Notes: generated by a model from the letters alone, not told the origin. Shown: positions 25,664 to 34,188, numbered from the stretch's first letter. The stretch is DNA of 37,913 nt from JAOZTV01 sp965371805 (GCA_965371805.1 CBDUZW010000053.1:1-37913); one strand, 5' to 3'. Made by a program: numbers and translations.

Positions 25664-26644
25664 ATGGAAAACAATAATTATTCAGACGTAATGGATACAC
25701 TGCTAAAAAGTGGTAGTAAAGATGGTTCTAGAATACTACTTGAAACAGGTACAAATGAGCTTGAGATTCTTGAATTTTATATAGACTCAGACTCAATGGA
25801 TGGTGGCACTGATATAAAAAACAGACATTATTTTGGTGTAAATGTTGCGAAAGTAAGAGAAGTTATTGAGAAACCTGTTCTTTCCAAAACAAAATCTACA
25901 GTTGATCCCAGTTTTTTAGGTACTATACCCCTCAGGGATATAATTTTACCTATTATTGACATTGGAAATTGGCTCAATTTAGACAAAAAGGAATGTAATG
26001 AAGATGTAATTATAGTAACTGAATTCAGTCAGGCCATAACCGGTTTTTTAGTCTCAGGTGTAACAAATATACATAGAATAAGTTGGACTGAAGTTATGCC
26101 CCCACATCAATATATATCTTCATTTGGAGTTCAATCTATAACTGGAGTAGTTAATATCGACACCCATATAACTCAACTCCTGGATCTTGAACATATTATA
26201 ACTGTTCTGAATCCTACAGAATCAGAAGAGAGTATGAAAACTACTGTAAAAGCATCAAAACAATATTCAGTTCTTATAGCTGAAGATTCCCCAACAATAG
26301 GAATGATGGTTAAAAAAAATATTGAAGCTGCTAATATGAAGGTTACTCTCACAAGTAATGGCGCGGAAGCCTTAAAATTCCTACAAAACTTAAAAGAGGG
26401 ACAAACTGATATAGACATAGTTATCTCAGATATTGAAATGCCTCGAATGGATGGATTTACTTTAACCAAAAATATAAAAGGAGATCCAAATTTAAAGACA
26501 CTTCCTGTAATACTTTACTCTTCAATAATTACTGAAGAATTAAGACATAAAGGGAAAGCTGTTAAAGCAGATCGTCAAATATCAAAACCAGAATTGAATA
26601 AAGTTGCTGAAGTTGCTATTGAGTTGATCGAAAAAAATAAGTAG
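25664..26644 (+). CDS. cheV: CheV chemotaxis coupling protein (CheW-REC fusion)
   Basis: This 326-residue protein has a CheW-like domain at about residues 25-190, with FGVNVAKVREVIEKP, GTIPLRDIILPIIDIGNWL and the IHRISW segment. A receiver domain follows at 200-325: acidic AEDS, phospho-acceptor Asp 256 in SDIEMPRMDG, the Ser of LYSS and the Lys of ISKPEL, all in place. CheV couples receptors to CheA and is tuned by phosphorylation. It is followed 12 bases later by a lone HPt gene, suggesting a small phosphorelay set. No CheA or receptor is in the window. Confidence 0.93.
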   Translation: MENNNYSDVMDTLLKSGSKDGSRILLETGTNELEILEFYIDSDSMDGGTDIKNRHYFGVNVAKVREVIEKPVLSKTKSTVDPSFLGTIPLRDIILPIIDIGNWLNLDKKECNEDVIIVTEFSQAITGFLVSGVTNIHRISWTEVMPPHQYISSFGVQSITGVVNIDTHITQLLDLEHIITVLNPTESEESMKTTVKASKQYSVLIAEDSPTIGMMVKKNIEAANMKVTLTSNGAEALKFLQNLKEGQTDIDIVISDIEMPRMDGFTLTKNIKGDPNLKTLPVILYSSIITEELRHKGKAVKADRQISKPELNKVAEVAIELIEKNK

Positions 26645-26656
26645 AAGTGAAATAAT

Positions 26657-26989
26657 TTGGATTTTTCAAATGATTCAGAGGTCATTGATTCTTTTAAAAA
26701 TGAAACGGCTGAACATCTCGATAAAATTGAATTATTTTTACTTGAAATTGAAAAACATACAAGTATTAAAGATCAAGAAATAATACACACTGTTTTCAGG
26801 TCTGCTCACACAATTAAAGCTGGTGCAAATCTTCTTAATTTTTTTGAAATTGAAAAGAGTGCACATAAAATTGAGAACTTTCTGGATTTATTAAGAAGAA
26901 ACAAAAAATTATCTGTAAACAAAGATTTTAACACACTATTTTTAGAGATAGATAAAATCAGAGATATATTAGATAAAATTAACTTTTAG
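26657..26989 (+). CDS. Stand-alone HPt domain protein
   Basis: This 110-residue, all-helical protein has a CheA P1-type histidine phosphotransfer motif, VFRSAHTIKAGANLL, with phospho-acceptor His 51. CheA normally reads HTIKG, and here Gly is Ala. The start is TTG 26657, 12 bases after cheV, with only a weak purine-rich site, and no in-frame ATG lies upstream of the domain. The protein stops right after the domain, and no kinase core follows in any frame I can see, so it is not a simple truncated CheA. It could relay phosphate between a kinase encoded elsewhere and the CheV receiver (inference). Confidence 0.82.
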   Translation: MDFSNDSEVIDSFKNETAEHLDKIELFLLEIEKHTSIKDQEIIHTVFRSAHTIKAGANLLNFFEIEKSAHKIENFLDLLRRNKKLSVNKDFNTLFLEIDKIRDILDKINF

Positions 26990-27030
26990 AAAATATCAGA
27001 ATAAATGATATTTTAAAAATATGGAATAGA

Positions 27031-28218
27031 ATGACAAATACAGATGCTTTAGAAAAAACAAAAGACAGTGATATTGGTGACAAGTTAAATGATTCACTGA
27101 AAGCCTATTTAAATCCAGGATTTATACTGAAAGAAACTGACATTTTAAAAGTATATGATGAAAACTATTTTTTATTAGGAAAGATCCCAGTTAAAAATCC
27201 TGAAATCAACATTGAAAATAATGCTGAAAAAGATGAACCCGAAAAAAAAGAGCAAACTATATATATTCAGCCTGGATTAAAATTTGATCAAACTTATAAA
27301 GGTAAAAAATTCGCAGCAAAAGCAGCAGGAGGATTTTTTTTTCTATATAATGAATTGGGAGTGGATGTTTTTGAATATTTTACTGATGATACTTTCTGTG
27401 GATTTGATGAAGAAAAAGAATTGATTCTATTTAAAGATAAAGATAATAATAATTTATATGGAAAAAGCTTTGATGGAAGAAGATTTGAGATCTCCTCAAA
27501 AGCTACTCAAATTAACTCCTCACAAAACAAGCCAACAAATTCTCCAGAGATTTATGTAAAAAAAGAAGATAAGCCTAAACAAAATCTAAATCAAATTTTA
27601 AGACTCTCAATATTCAGTTTGAAAAAAATTATTAAAAAAAACCAGATTAATGCAGATTTTTTTATTTCAGAAAAACTGGATAACCCTAAAATATTGAAAA
27701 CTCTTTTAAAAGTATATAATGGTGATCTAAGCGAATTAAATGATGAAATATTGGAAGCAGGTAAAAATAATTTGGATCTAAGTATTCCCGCTGGATTTAT
27801 TTCTATTAAAGCAGCTCTTCTTCACCAACTTTATATAAACACAACTTTAAATGGAAGAGGAGGTCATAGGGGAAAAAACATGAAATCTCTTCTATTTGAT
27901 CTAATCGTATTAGATAGTTATGGTAAATTGTCACCATTAAGAAAAAAGATAAGTCCAAAAGTACAGCAAAAAGGAATAGAATTTTTTAAAAAATTAAGTC
28001 AAAAATATGTAGACAAAAAAGGTGTAATCCTGAGAGTATATAGCAGTATTATTAATGATGAAGAATATATCAATTTAATTAATATGAATACAACTGTAGA
28101 TATAGATACATATAAAGCATTCCTAATAAGTAAACTTTATGAATTTACAACAAGAATTGATAGAGGCAATGGTATTTCAATGATTAATATTACCAGAGCT
28201 CTTATGAATGTTATGTGA
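27031..28218 (+). CDS. Hypothetical 395-residue protein beside CheV/HPt
   Basis: I do not recognise this protein. Residues about 20-60 and 85-155 look beta-rich (QPGLKFDQTYKGKKFAAKAA, GGFFFLYNELGVDVFEYF). An acidic and lysine-rich linker separates them at 60-80, and a second low-complexity linker lies at about 155-185. The C-terminal half (190-395) is helical, with IPAGFISIKAALLHQLYINT and NGRGGHRGKNMKSLLFDLIV. There is no signal peptide or membrane segment. It lies 41 bases after the HPt gene on the same strand and is followed by the HDOD gene, so a role in the same signalling pathway is likely but unproven. Confidence 0.75.
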   Translation: MTNTDALEKTKDSDIGDKLNDSLKAYLNPGFILKETDILKVYDENYFLLGKIPVKNPEINIENNAEKDEPEKKEQTIYIQPGLKFDQTYKGKKFAAKAAGGFFFLYNELGVDVFEYFTDDTFCGFDEEKELILFKDKDNNNLYGKSFDGRRFEISSKATQINSSQNKPTNSPEIYVKKEDKPKQNLNQILRLSIFSLKKIIKKNQINADFFISEKLDNPKILKTLLKVYNGDLSELNDEILEAGKNNLDLSIPAGFISIKAALLHQLYINTTLNGRGGHRGKNMKSLLFDLIVLDSYGKLSPLRKKISPKVQQKGIEFFKKLSQKYVDKKGVILRVYSSIINDEEYINLINMNTTVDIDTYKAFLISKLYEFTTRIDRGNGISMINITRALMNVM

Positions 28219-28277
28219 CTCTCAAAGATATATTCAATATCCAATCAAAAAGAATCTACATTTACATTTATTTTTTG

Positions 28278-28306
28278 TTGATTTTTTATTTTATATATTA
28301 TAAAAT
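28278..28306 (+). promoter_or_regulatory. Promoter of the HDOD gene, leaderless
   Basis: TTGATT (28278-28283), 17-base spacer, TAAAAT (28301-28306), then seven bases to the ATG at 28314. It lies inside the longer frame that would open at GTG 28215 and argues for the shorter start. Confidence 0.5.
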
Positions 28307-28313
28307 ATTTTTT

Positions 28314-29213
28314 ATGATTAAGGACAAATCTCAGAAAACACCGAATTCCTCAACAAAAAAAAGTAATAAAACCACTTCTAAAAAAAGAACTCCAAAATCA
28401 TTAAAAAGTAAATTAAAATTCATTGAAAAAATTCAGAATATTCCTGCTATGCCAATTATAATATTGAATATAATTGCTAAATTAAATGACCCAAAAATTA
28501 ACTTTAAAGAAATAGAAGATTTGATTTCCCTGGATCCAGCTTTAGTTTCATATATACTCAGGATAATTAACTCTCCTTTTTATAATATGAGATCTGAAGT
28601 TTTGACAATTCCCAGAGCTCTTTCATTATTAGGAAGTAGTAATTTAAAAACTCTTTTAATCGGATATGGTATTCATTCCATTTATTCCAATTTAGAAGAT
28701 AAAAAAATCCAGACGATCTTATGGGAACATTCTGTTTCAGTTGGTATATTAGCAAACCTAATCAGTGAAAATGTTTTTAAAGTAGTGCATTCCGAGGCAT
28801 ATGTCTGTGGACTACTTCATGACATTGGCAAGATTGTCTTATATATGCATAATCCATTTAAATTTAAAAAATCTATTAAGTTAGAATCCAGGCAAAATAA
28901 TTCTGTTGACTCTGAATATAGTGTTTTTGGGTTTTCCCACATTGAAACTGGATATTTTTTACTTACAAAATTCGGTTTTTTAAGAAACATGAAAAATATT
29001 GTTTTATATCATCATAATCCTGAATTTTCTTCAGATAATGATTATATGGTTTGGATAATTGGGCTGGCCAATGAGTTAAGTTATTATATAAAAGACGATA
29101 AACGAAATAATATTGATAACTATTTGAACAAACTTAATATTTCAGAAAATCAAATCTTACAAATTCTTGAAAAAGCAAAAACTCAAATAGAGTCACAACT
29201 TTCTAAACTATAG
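28314..29213 (+). CDS. HDOD-domain signalling protein
   Basis: This 299-residue protein has a basic, low-complexity N-terminus (residues 1-35), followed by an HDOD domain (about 40-240): KIQNIPAMPIIILNIIAKLN, ISLDPALVSYILRIINSPFY, IPRALSLLGSSNLKTLL, VCGLLHDIGKIVLYMHNP and FSHIETGYFLLTKFG. The HD-type residues appear partly retained (LLHDIGK), unlike many HDOD proteins. A GTG at 28215 (overlapping the previous stop) would prepend a hydrophobic helix, YIYIYFLLIFYFIYYKIFF. I prefer ATG 28314 because a promoter sits just before it, but the membrane-anchored form remains possible. HDOD proteins are regulators in motility, development and c-di-GMP pathways. Confidence 0.82.
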   Translation: MIKDKSQKTPNSSTKKSNKTTSKKRTPKSLKSKLKFIEKIQNIPAMPIIILNIIAKLNDPKINFKEIEDLISLDPALVSYILRIINSPFYNMRSEVLTIPRALSLLGSSNLKTLLIGYGIHSIYSNLEDKKIQTILWEHSVSVGILANLISENVFKVVHSEAYVCGLLHDIGKIVLYMHNPFKFKKSIKLESRQNNSVDSEYSVFGFSHIETGYFLLTKFGFLRNMKNIVLYHHNPEFSSDNDYMVWIIGLANELSYYIKDDKRNNIDNYLNKLNISENQILQILEKAKTQIESQLSKL

Positions 29214-29373
29214 ATTTGATTATAAATAAGAAATATAAGTATTATTTTATTTTAATAAAATTTGAATTAATAAATAAATGAATTTTTTTCAACTCTATCA
29301 TTTATTAAACTAATTAAAATTAAATGTAGAAAAAACCATTTATTTATACTATAGTTAATTTGAAGAGGATATG

Positions 29374-29517
29374 ATGGATAAGACTAACGATAAAATTGAA
29401 AAAAAAATTTTCGATTATACCAAACTTGTTTTTGAAAATGACAATGAAGGAACCTGGATCGTAATAGGAATCTCATTATTTATGATGTTAGTTGCAATTT
29501 GGATAGTATTCTTTTAA
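29374..29517 (+). CDS. Small single-span membrane protein (47 residues)
   Basis: The ATG at 29374 has AGAGG (29364-29368) five bases upstream, and TATACT at 29345-29350 could be its -10. The product has a charged N-terminal half (MDKTNDKIEKKIFDYTKLVF...), a short acidic patch with Trp, then one transmembrane helix, IVIGISLFMMLVAIWIVFF, ending at TAA. The amphipathic-then-hydrophobic design, ribosome site and isolation between HDOD and GGDEF genes support a real small membrane protein. I recognise no family. An ATG three bases earlier (29371) is too close to the ribosome site. Confidence 0.6.
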   Translation: MDKTNDKIEKKIFDYTKLVFENDNEGTWIVIGISLFMMLVAIWIVFF

Positions 29518-29583
29518 AATGTTGAAGATTAAAGGATGATGTTTTTATCTCTTAGTTACTATATTTAAATGCATTTACAAAAT

Positions 29584-30642
29584 TCAAAAAGATTCGAAGC
29601 CTGATTCGTCATCTAAATCAATGGGCTCCTCAACAAACTCTCCCTTCTCCAGCAATACAGTATAGTCATATGCACAGTTTCGACCATTTTCCTTTGCATA
29701 ATAGAGTGCTTTATCAGCTTTTCCTACGACTGATAATGGAAGCTCTTTATTTCCGATTTGAACATAACCGATACTAATTGTCACTTGCCCGGCAATCCCA
29801 AACATTTTAGTTTCCACAGCGATCCTTAAACGTTCAAAGGCTCTTTCTGCATCCTCCTTGGAAGGAACTGAGATAACGGCTATAAACTCCTCCCCACCAT
29901 ATCGAAAAAGAAGGTCCTCCTTCCGGAAAGTCTCATTCATTTGTTGAACCACCAATAAGATCACTTCATCTCCAAACAGATGTCCATAATTGTCATTGAT
30001 TTTTTTAAAATGATCGATATCAAAGAGTCCTATCCAATAAGAAAACTCCTCTTCATTATACTCACGACGGGTAGTATTGGCGTTTTTTAACACGCCTGCT
30101 TTTAACTGTGAATCTAACATGATTTTGCTCAATGATTCTACAAAGGTCTCACGGTTTAATAATCCAGTCATTGGATCCCGCTGACTGCTTTCTACCAGGG
30201 AGCGAAAGTTTTGATACAATTGTAAAACCCCTTTTGTTAATTGCTGGCTTTCCGGGAGACAATTGGCACCTGTATGGATAAGCAGTCCCACGACCATCTC
30301 TTTTTCATCAAAGATTGGAACAATGCATTGTTTTTCATCTCTCTCTAGATCAATAGTAACTTCAGTGCCCGTATTTATACATTGCAGAATGGATTCACTG
30401 GGTTTATTCTTAAAATCATCTGAAGTGGTATCCAATCTGGACGAAACACCTTTTTCATCGATGTGCGCAAGATGCTTAAGCACTACAGCTTCATCCTCTT
30501 TTTGTACTTCATATAGTTCAACCCTGGTAGATGATAACAATTGAAACAATGTTTTTACCAGACTGACACCAATTAAATCACGATCACGGTGACCGGTCAT
30601 TTCAATCAGGGAGCCGATAATGTGTACAGTTTGTTTTTTCAT
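29584..30642 (-). CDS. Diguanylate cyclase (GGDEF) with N-terminal sensory region
   Basis: This 352-residue protein has a GGDEF domain at residues 154-325: DPMTGLLNR, FDIDHFKKINDNYGH, and the active-site GGEEF at 249-253. The product-inhibition site RKED (240-243) lies five residues before it. Catalysis of c-di-GMP from two GTP, with feedback, is therefore expected. The N-terminal 150 residues have no transmembrane segment and resemble a GAF-like sensor. AAGG lies a few bases upstream of ATG 30642. GC content is higher than in the HDOD gene region (about 40 percent in a line I counted). It faces the hybrid histidine kinase across an 870-base gap that contains the repeat. Confidence 0.92.
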   Translation of the reverse strand: MKKQTVHIIGSLIEMTGHRDRDLIGVSLVKTLFQLLSSTRVELYEVQKEDEAVVLKHLAHIDEKGVSSRLDTTSDDFKNKPSESILQCINTGTEVTIDLERDEKQCIVPIFDEKEMVVGLLIHTGANCLPESQQLTKGVLQLYQNFRSLVESSQRDPMTGLLNRETFVESLSKIMLDSQLKAGVLKNANTTRREYNEEEFSYWIGLFDIDHFKKINDNYGHLFGDEVILLVVQQMNETFRKEDLLFRYGGEEFIAVISVPSKEDAERAFERLRIAVETKMFGIAGQVTISIGYVQIGNKELPLSVVGKADKALYYAKENGRNCAYDYTVLLEKGEFVEEPIDLDDESGFESF

Positions 30643-30818
30643 AATTTCCTTTGGATTAATACTTCTAATAAATTCTGTTGTAACAATTTAAGAAATTTAT
30701 CCATAAAATAAAATATAACATAATGGTGATATATATGTCAATTATAAGCAGCAGCTCAAACTTTTTTTCTCCAAAAAATGTTGCTTATTGATTATACACT
30801 CTTTTGTTTTTTTGATTA
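30643..30818. other. Noncoding region upstream of the GGDEF gene
   Basis: This AT-rich region holds no convincing gene. It contains the minus-strand 5' region of the GGDEF gene, with AAAGGA next to its ATG, and runs into the tRNA-derived repeat at 30819. Confidence 0.5.
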
Positions 30819-30918
30819 GTAGCCCTATGGGGAAGTATAAACAATTGCTATTGTTTACCCTGCGGGTGGTCGGTAATTCACTCCCATATGCTTTGGGCGT
30901 TCCAAAGCGATCAAACCC
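30819..30918 (-). repeat. 100-bp direct repeat, copy A (interrupted tRNA-Glu 3' end)
   Basis: This is near-identical to 34189-34288, with four mismatches in 100 bases, in direct orientation. The first 16 bases match the 3' end of the tRNA-Glu gene (34357-34372) with one mismatch. The last eight resemble the next tRNA bases (T-loop and T-stem). Between them a 76-base insert (30835-30910) carries three hairpins: TAAACAAT/ATTGTTTA with a four-base loop, ACCC/GGGT, and CTTTGG/CCAAAG. Read on the minus strand it is a tRNA-Glu 3' half split inside the T-loop. Confidence 0.85.
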
Positions 30919-30938
30919 TTTTGAAGACTGAGAATCTT
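30919..30938 (-). pseudogene. tRNA-Glu anticodon-arm remnant adjoining repeat A
   Basis: The bases just beyond repeat A (TTGAAGACTGAGAATCT on the plus strand) match the anticodon arm of the intact tRNA-Glu (TTGAAGATTGAGAACCT, 34385-34401), with two mismatches and correct order after a two-base gap. The CTC anticodon and an AAGA/TCTT stem are still readable. Together with repeat A this makes a degenerate tRNA-Glu 3' half interrupted in the T-loop. The 5' half is missing. Confidence 0.55.
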
Positions 30939-31003
30939 AGTTTTTCAACAGGCCATTTCTCTGTTTTATACGTCATATGCAAATATTTAACACTCTATTT
31001 CTA

Positions 31004-31030
31004 GTGTCAAAATGTGTCAAAGTGTATCAT
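31004..31030. repeat. Short tandem repeat, 10-bp period
   Basis: GTGTCAAAAT (31004-31013), GTGTCAAAGT (31014-31023) and a partial GTATCAT (31024-31030) form 2.7 copies of a ten-base unit. A ten-base spacing puts the copies on one face of the helix, so a protein-binding array is possible. A perfect 11-base tandem pair ATGTTGGAAAT also occurs at 31136-31157. No gene is visible between 30940 and 31495. Confidence 0.5.
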
Positions 31031-31512
31031 ATTAATGTTGGAATCAGGTTGGACTGTATAATATTGATACCGTTTAATATGCAGAATTTAAGGAACACTA
31101 TTTCTTGAGTATCAAAAAAAGTTGATTTTGGAGAAATGTTGGAAATATGTTGGAAATATTCACTCCAGAATCACCTCATTATTGCGATAAATAAACTCTA
31201 TATAAAAGCGATCGTATATGAGGCCCTACCCGGATTTCTCCGTAAGTGTAAAAAATCAGGTTTGGAGCCATATATTTTAGATGAAACTCAATCAAAAAGA
31301 GTATGTAAGAAATCATGGGTTCAGTTTATATAAAGTTAATAAAGTTGACCCACTTTGCGAAGATATATAAAGTTCAGAATTTCATAGATATTTAATTTCT
31401 ATTATGCTAGGATATTTTTATGTTAATATCTTGTTTTAGTTTTGAACATTTTATGAAATCATTCAACAAGAATTCCAGACATTTTCCATTAAAATAGAGG
31501 AGGTACTTCCAT

Positions 31513-31617
31513 ATGAGTTTACTAAAAGTTTCATCGAAGAGCGATTTTCTTTTCAGTATTTTATTATTTTTATATGGATTATATCTTCCTGATTTGGAAC
31601 TATCTAGTGGGAGTTAA
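31513..31617 (+). CDS. Possible 34-residue small peptide upstream of the histidine kinase
   Basis: The ATG at 31513 is preceded by a strong AGAGGAGG-like site (31497-31503), nine bases away. The frame encodes MSLLKVSSKS, a hydrophobic stretch FLFSILLFLYGLYLP, and an acidic tail. It stops at 31617, five bases before the kinase ATG. The kinase ribosome site (GGGAG 31609-31613) lies inside this frame, so translation of the two could be coupled. The peptide is unknown and may be a leader or a small membrane protein. Confidence 0.4.
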   Translation: MSLLKVSSKSDFLFSILLFLYGLYLPDLELSSGS

Positions 31618-31622
31618 AAATT

Positions 31623-34079
31623 ATGAAATATAGAATTCAGGACCTGATAGATATTGAGCAATTCCAATCACTCCAAGATCGGTTGAATTCAATCTATCCT
31701 TTTCCCTTAGCAATCATTGACAATGAAGGTGTGATACTGACCGCTACAGCATGGCAGGATGTCTGTACAAAGTTCCACAGACAGAATAAGGAATGTGAGG
31801 TAGAATGCATTAAGAGTGATCAATATATTCTGGAACACATTTCTGAAGCCAATCCCGCAGTGAGTTACCGTTGCCCGCATGGATTGATCGATAACGCTAT
31901 GCCCATAATTTTTGGTGGTGAGCATTTGGGAAATTTCTTTACTGGTCAGTTCTTTATGGAAGAACCCGATCTTGAATTTTTCAGAGCTCAGGCTGGGAAA
32001 TACGGATTTGACGAGGACACCTACCTTCAAGCAGTTCAAAAAGTACCTATATGGCGAGCAGAACAAGTGAACAGTTACCTATTATTCATCAAAGAAATGA
32101 TTAATGTAATTGGCAGTGTAGGTTTGAATAGACTGAAAGAAATTGAGTCAGGAATTGCATTAAAAGAGAATGAAGAGAAGTATAAGGCACTCTTTGAGAG
32201 AGAATCTGATGCAGTATTTATTTATGATCCAGACACAACTAATATTATTGAAGCCAATACAGCAACATCAAAAATGTATGGATATGATAAAGATGAACTG
32301 ATCGGTATGTCATGCCTTAAATTCAGTGCAGATGTTAAAGAATCTGCATCAACTATAAAATATATCTCAAAAGAGGGACATATAGAGGTCCCATATCGCT
32401 TACATAAGAAAAAAGATGGAACTGTTTTTCCTGTTGAAATTAAAGGGCAGAAAATTAAATTTACAGGGCAAAGTATGACGTTTGCTGTGAGTAAAGATAT
32501 CAGTATACGTGTAGAAATTGAAGAAAAACTTAGAGAAAATGAAAATAAGTTCAGGTCTTTGTTTGAAAATATGGATTATGGATTTGCACTTCATGAGATG
32601 GTATTTAATGAAGATGGAACTCCCATAGATTACATTTTCCTGAATGTAAATGAAGCATTCGAAAAGCAAACTGGTCTACCAAAAGTATCAATTATTGGAT
32701 ATCCGGTAACTAAAGTTTTTCCTGGAATCGAAAATGACAAGTTTGACTGGATTGGGACTTATGGAAAGGTTGTCCTAACTGGGCAAAGCATTTTATTTGA
32801 AAGTTATTCTGAAAAAATAAAGCGTTGGTATTCAATTGTTGCTTATAGATCAGAAGAGGGTCAATTTGCTGTACTCATTCATGATATTAGTGATCAAAAG
32901 AGAAGTGATCAAGAGAAACAAAAGCTGAAGGAGCAACTCCAACAGGCTCAGAAGATGGAGGCAATTGGAACTCTTGCCGGAGGTATTGCACATGACTTTA
33001 ATAATATACTTGGTGTGATCATGGGATATGCTGATCTTACTTTAGAAGATCCTTCCAATTCAAAAGATGTTATAAATAACATAACACGTGTAATGAAAGC
33101 ATCTTATAGAGCAAAGGATATGGTTAATCAGATCCTTGCCTTCAGTCGTAAGGATGAGCAGACAATGGGATCTGTAAATATCGGAAAAGTTGTAAAAGAA
33201 GTAATTTCTTTTCTCCGTTCATCAATCCCTACCACTATTGAGATTTCTTCAAAAACAGAAAAAGGTTTGGCACTTGTAATCGGAAATGCAACGCAGATAA
33301 ATCAGATACTTATGAACCTTTGTACAAATGCAGCCCATGCAATGAAGGAGAATGGTGGTTTACTTAACATAGAATTAAAAAACGTAGTACTTGAAACAGA
33401 TGAAGCATCATTAATACATCTGGAACCGGGAACCTATCAACAGCTTATTGTTAGCGACACGGGTACAGGAATAAATAAAGATATAATAGAGCGTATCTTT
33501 GAACCATACTTTACGACAAAAGAAGCAGGCGAAGGTACAGGAATGGGACTAGCTGTAATTTATGGAATTGTTAAGAACCATGGAGGATCTATAAATGTAT
33601 ATTCTGAACCTGGCAAAGGGACAGCATTTAATGTTTATTTTCCTGTTTTGGATGGAGGAATGACCGACAGCATATCAATACAAGATAAAGTCTCACTTAC
33701 TGGAAATAATGAGAGGATCCTATTTGTAGATGACGAAATACAGCTCGCTGATTTAGGGACTAGAATGCTGGAAAAACTTGAGTATAGAGTAGAGAAAATA
33801 ACCAGCAGTATTGAAGCTCTTGAAGTATTTAAAGCTAATCCTGATAAGTTTGATATGATCATTACGGATATGACGATGCCGAATATGACAGGAGTTAAGC
33901 TTGCTGCTGAAATACATAAAATAAGGCCGGATATCCCAATTATTCTCTGCACAGGATTTAGCAATGGTATAAATAAATCAAACCATCTTGAGAAAGGTAT
34001 CAGTGCATTGGTTATGAAACCGGTAGTTAAAAGTGAACTATCAAAAGTGATAAGGGAAGTTCTGGATAAAAAGAAGTAA
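31623..34079 (+). CDS. Hybrid sensor histidine kinase with PocR and PAS domains
   Basis: This is an 818-residue cytoplasmic protein with no membrane segment. A PocR sensory domain spans residues 5-170, with its conserved cysteine cluster (Cys 48, 58, 62, 84) and SYRCPHGL. PAS domains follow at about 185-300 and 305-425. HisKA contains GGIAHDFNN with phospho-acceptor His 457. The ATPase has NAAHAM (N-box), DTGTGI and GEGTGMGL. A C-terminal receiver (698-815) has Asp 749 and Lys 799. All catalytic residues are intact. PocR domains bind small hydrophobic ligands such as hydrocarbon derivatives in characterised cases. No partner regulator lies in the window. The gene sits between the two 100-bp repeats, with GC of about 40 to 48 percent in lines counted. 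Confidence 0.93.
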   Translation: MKYRIQDLIDIEQFQSLQDRLNSIYPFPLAIIDNEGVILTATAWQDVCTKFHRQNKECEVECIKSDQYILEHISEANPAVSYRCPHGLIDNAMPIIFGGEHLGNFFTGQFFMEEPDLEFFRAQAGKYGFDEDTYLQAVQKVPIWRAEQVNSYLLFIKEMINVIGSVGLNRLKEIESGIALKENEEKYKALFERESDAVFIYDPDTTNIIEANTATSKMYGYDKDELIGMSCLKFSADVKESASTIKYISKEGHIEVPYRLHKKKDGTVFPVEIKGQKIKFTGQSMTFAVSKDISIRVEIEEKLRENENKFRSLFENMDYGFALHEMVFNEDGTPIDYIFLNVNEAFEKQTGLPKVSIIGYPVTKVFPGIENDKFDWIGTYGKVVLTGQSILFESYSEKIKRWYSIVAYRSEEGQFAVLIHDISDQKRSDQEKQKLKEQLQQAQKMEAIGTLAGGIAHDFNNILGVIMGYADLTLEDPSNSKDVINNITRVMKASYRAKDMVNQILAFSRKDEQTMGSVNIGKVVKEVISFLRSSIPTTIEISSKTEKGLALVIGNATQINQILMNLCTNAAHAMKENGGLLNIELKNVVLETDEASLIHLEPGTYQQLIVSDTGTGINKDIIERIFEPYFTTKEAGEGTGMGLAVIYGIVKNHGGSINVYSEPGKGTAFNVYFPVLDGGMTDSISIQDKVSLTGNNERILFVDDEIQLADLGTRMLEKLEYRVEKITSSIEALEVFKANPDKFDMIITDMTMPNMTGVKLAAEIHKIRPDIPIILCTGFSNGINKSNHLEKGISALVMKPVVKSELSKVIREVLDKKK

Positions 34080-34188
34080 AAAATATCCCTAAAGGCTCGC
34101 ACGAGTTTATTGACTCATTTTGGAATCCTGTTGAGGTGGTAAAGACTTTTCCAACATGAAAAACCTTGAAAGCATGATTATGATTATG

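Noticed and set aside
26657..28218. A broken CheA gene
   Set aside because: The HPt frame closes naturally, and the following gene shows no dimerisation, HATPase or CheW motifs in any frame.
28215..28313. GTG-initiated N-terminal membrane helix for the HDOD protein
   Set aside because: The extension is AT-rich and overlaps a well-spaced promoter (28278-28306) just before ATG 28314. It is kept only as an alternative because the frame stays open for 33 codons.
30819..30918. Integron attC site or CRISPR repeat
   Set aside because: No attC core motifs (GTTRRRY/RYYYAAC) in the right places, only two copies 3.4 kb apart, and no spacer array or cas genes. The tRNA similarity explains the ends better.
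31136..31333. A 65-codon frame in the gap before the hybrid kinase
   Set aside because: No ribosome site, start inside the 11-base tandem repeat, odd composition, and no similarity I recognise. It is probably chance or a decayed fragment.
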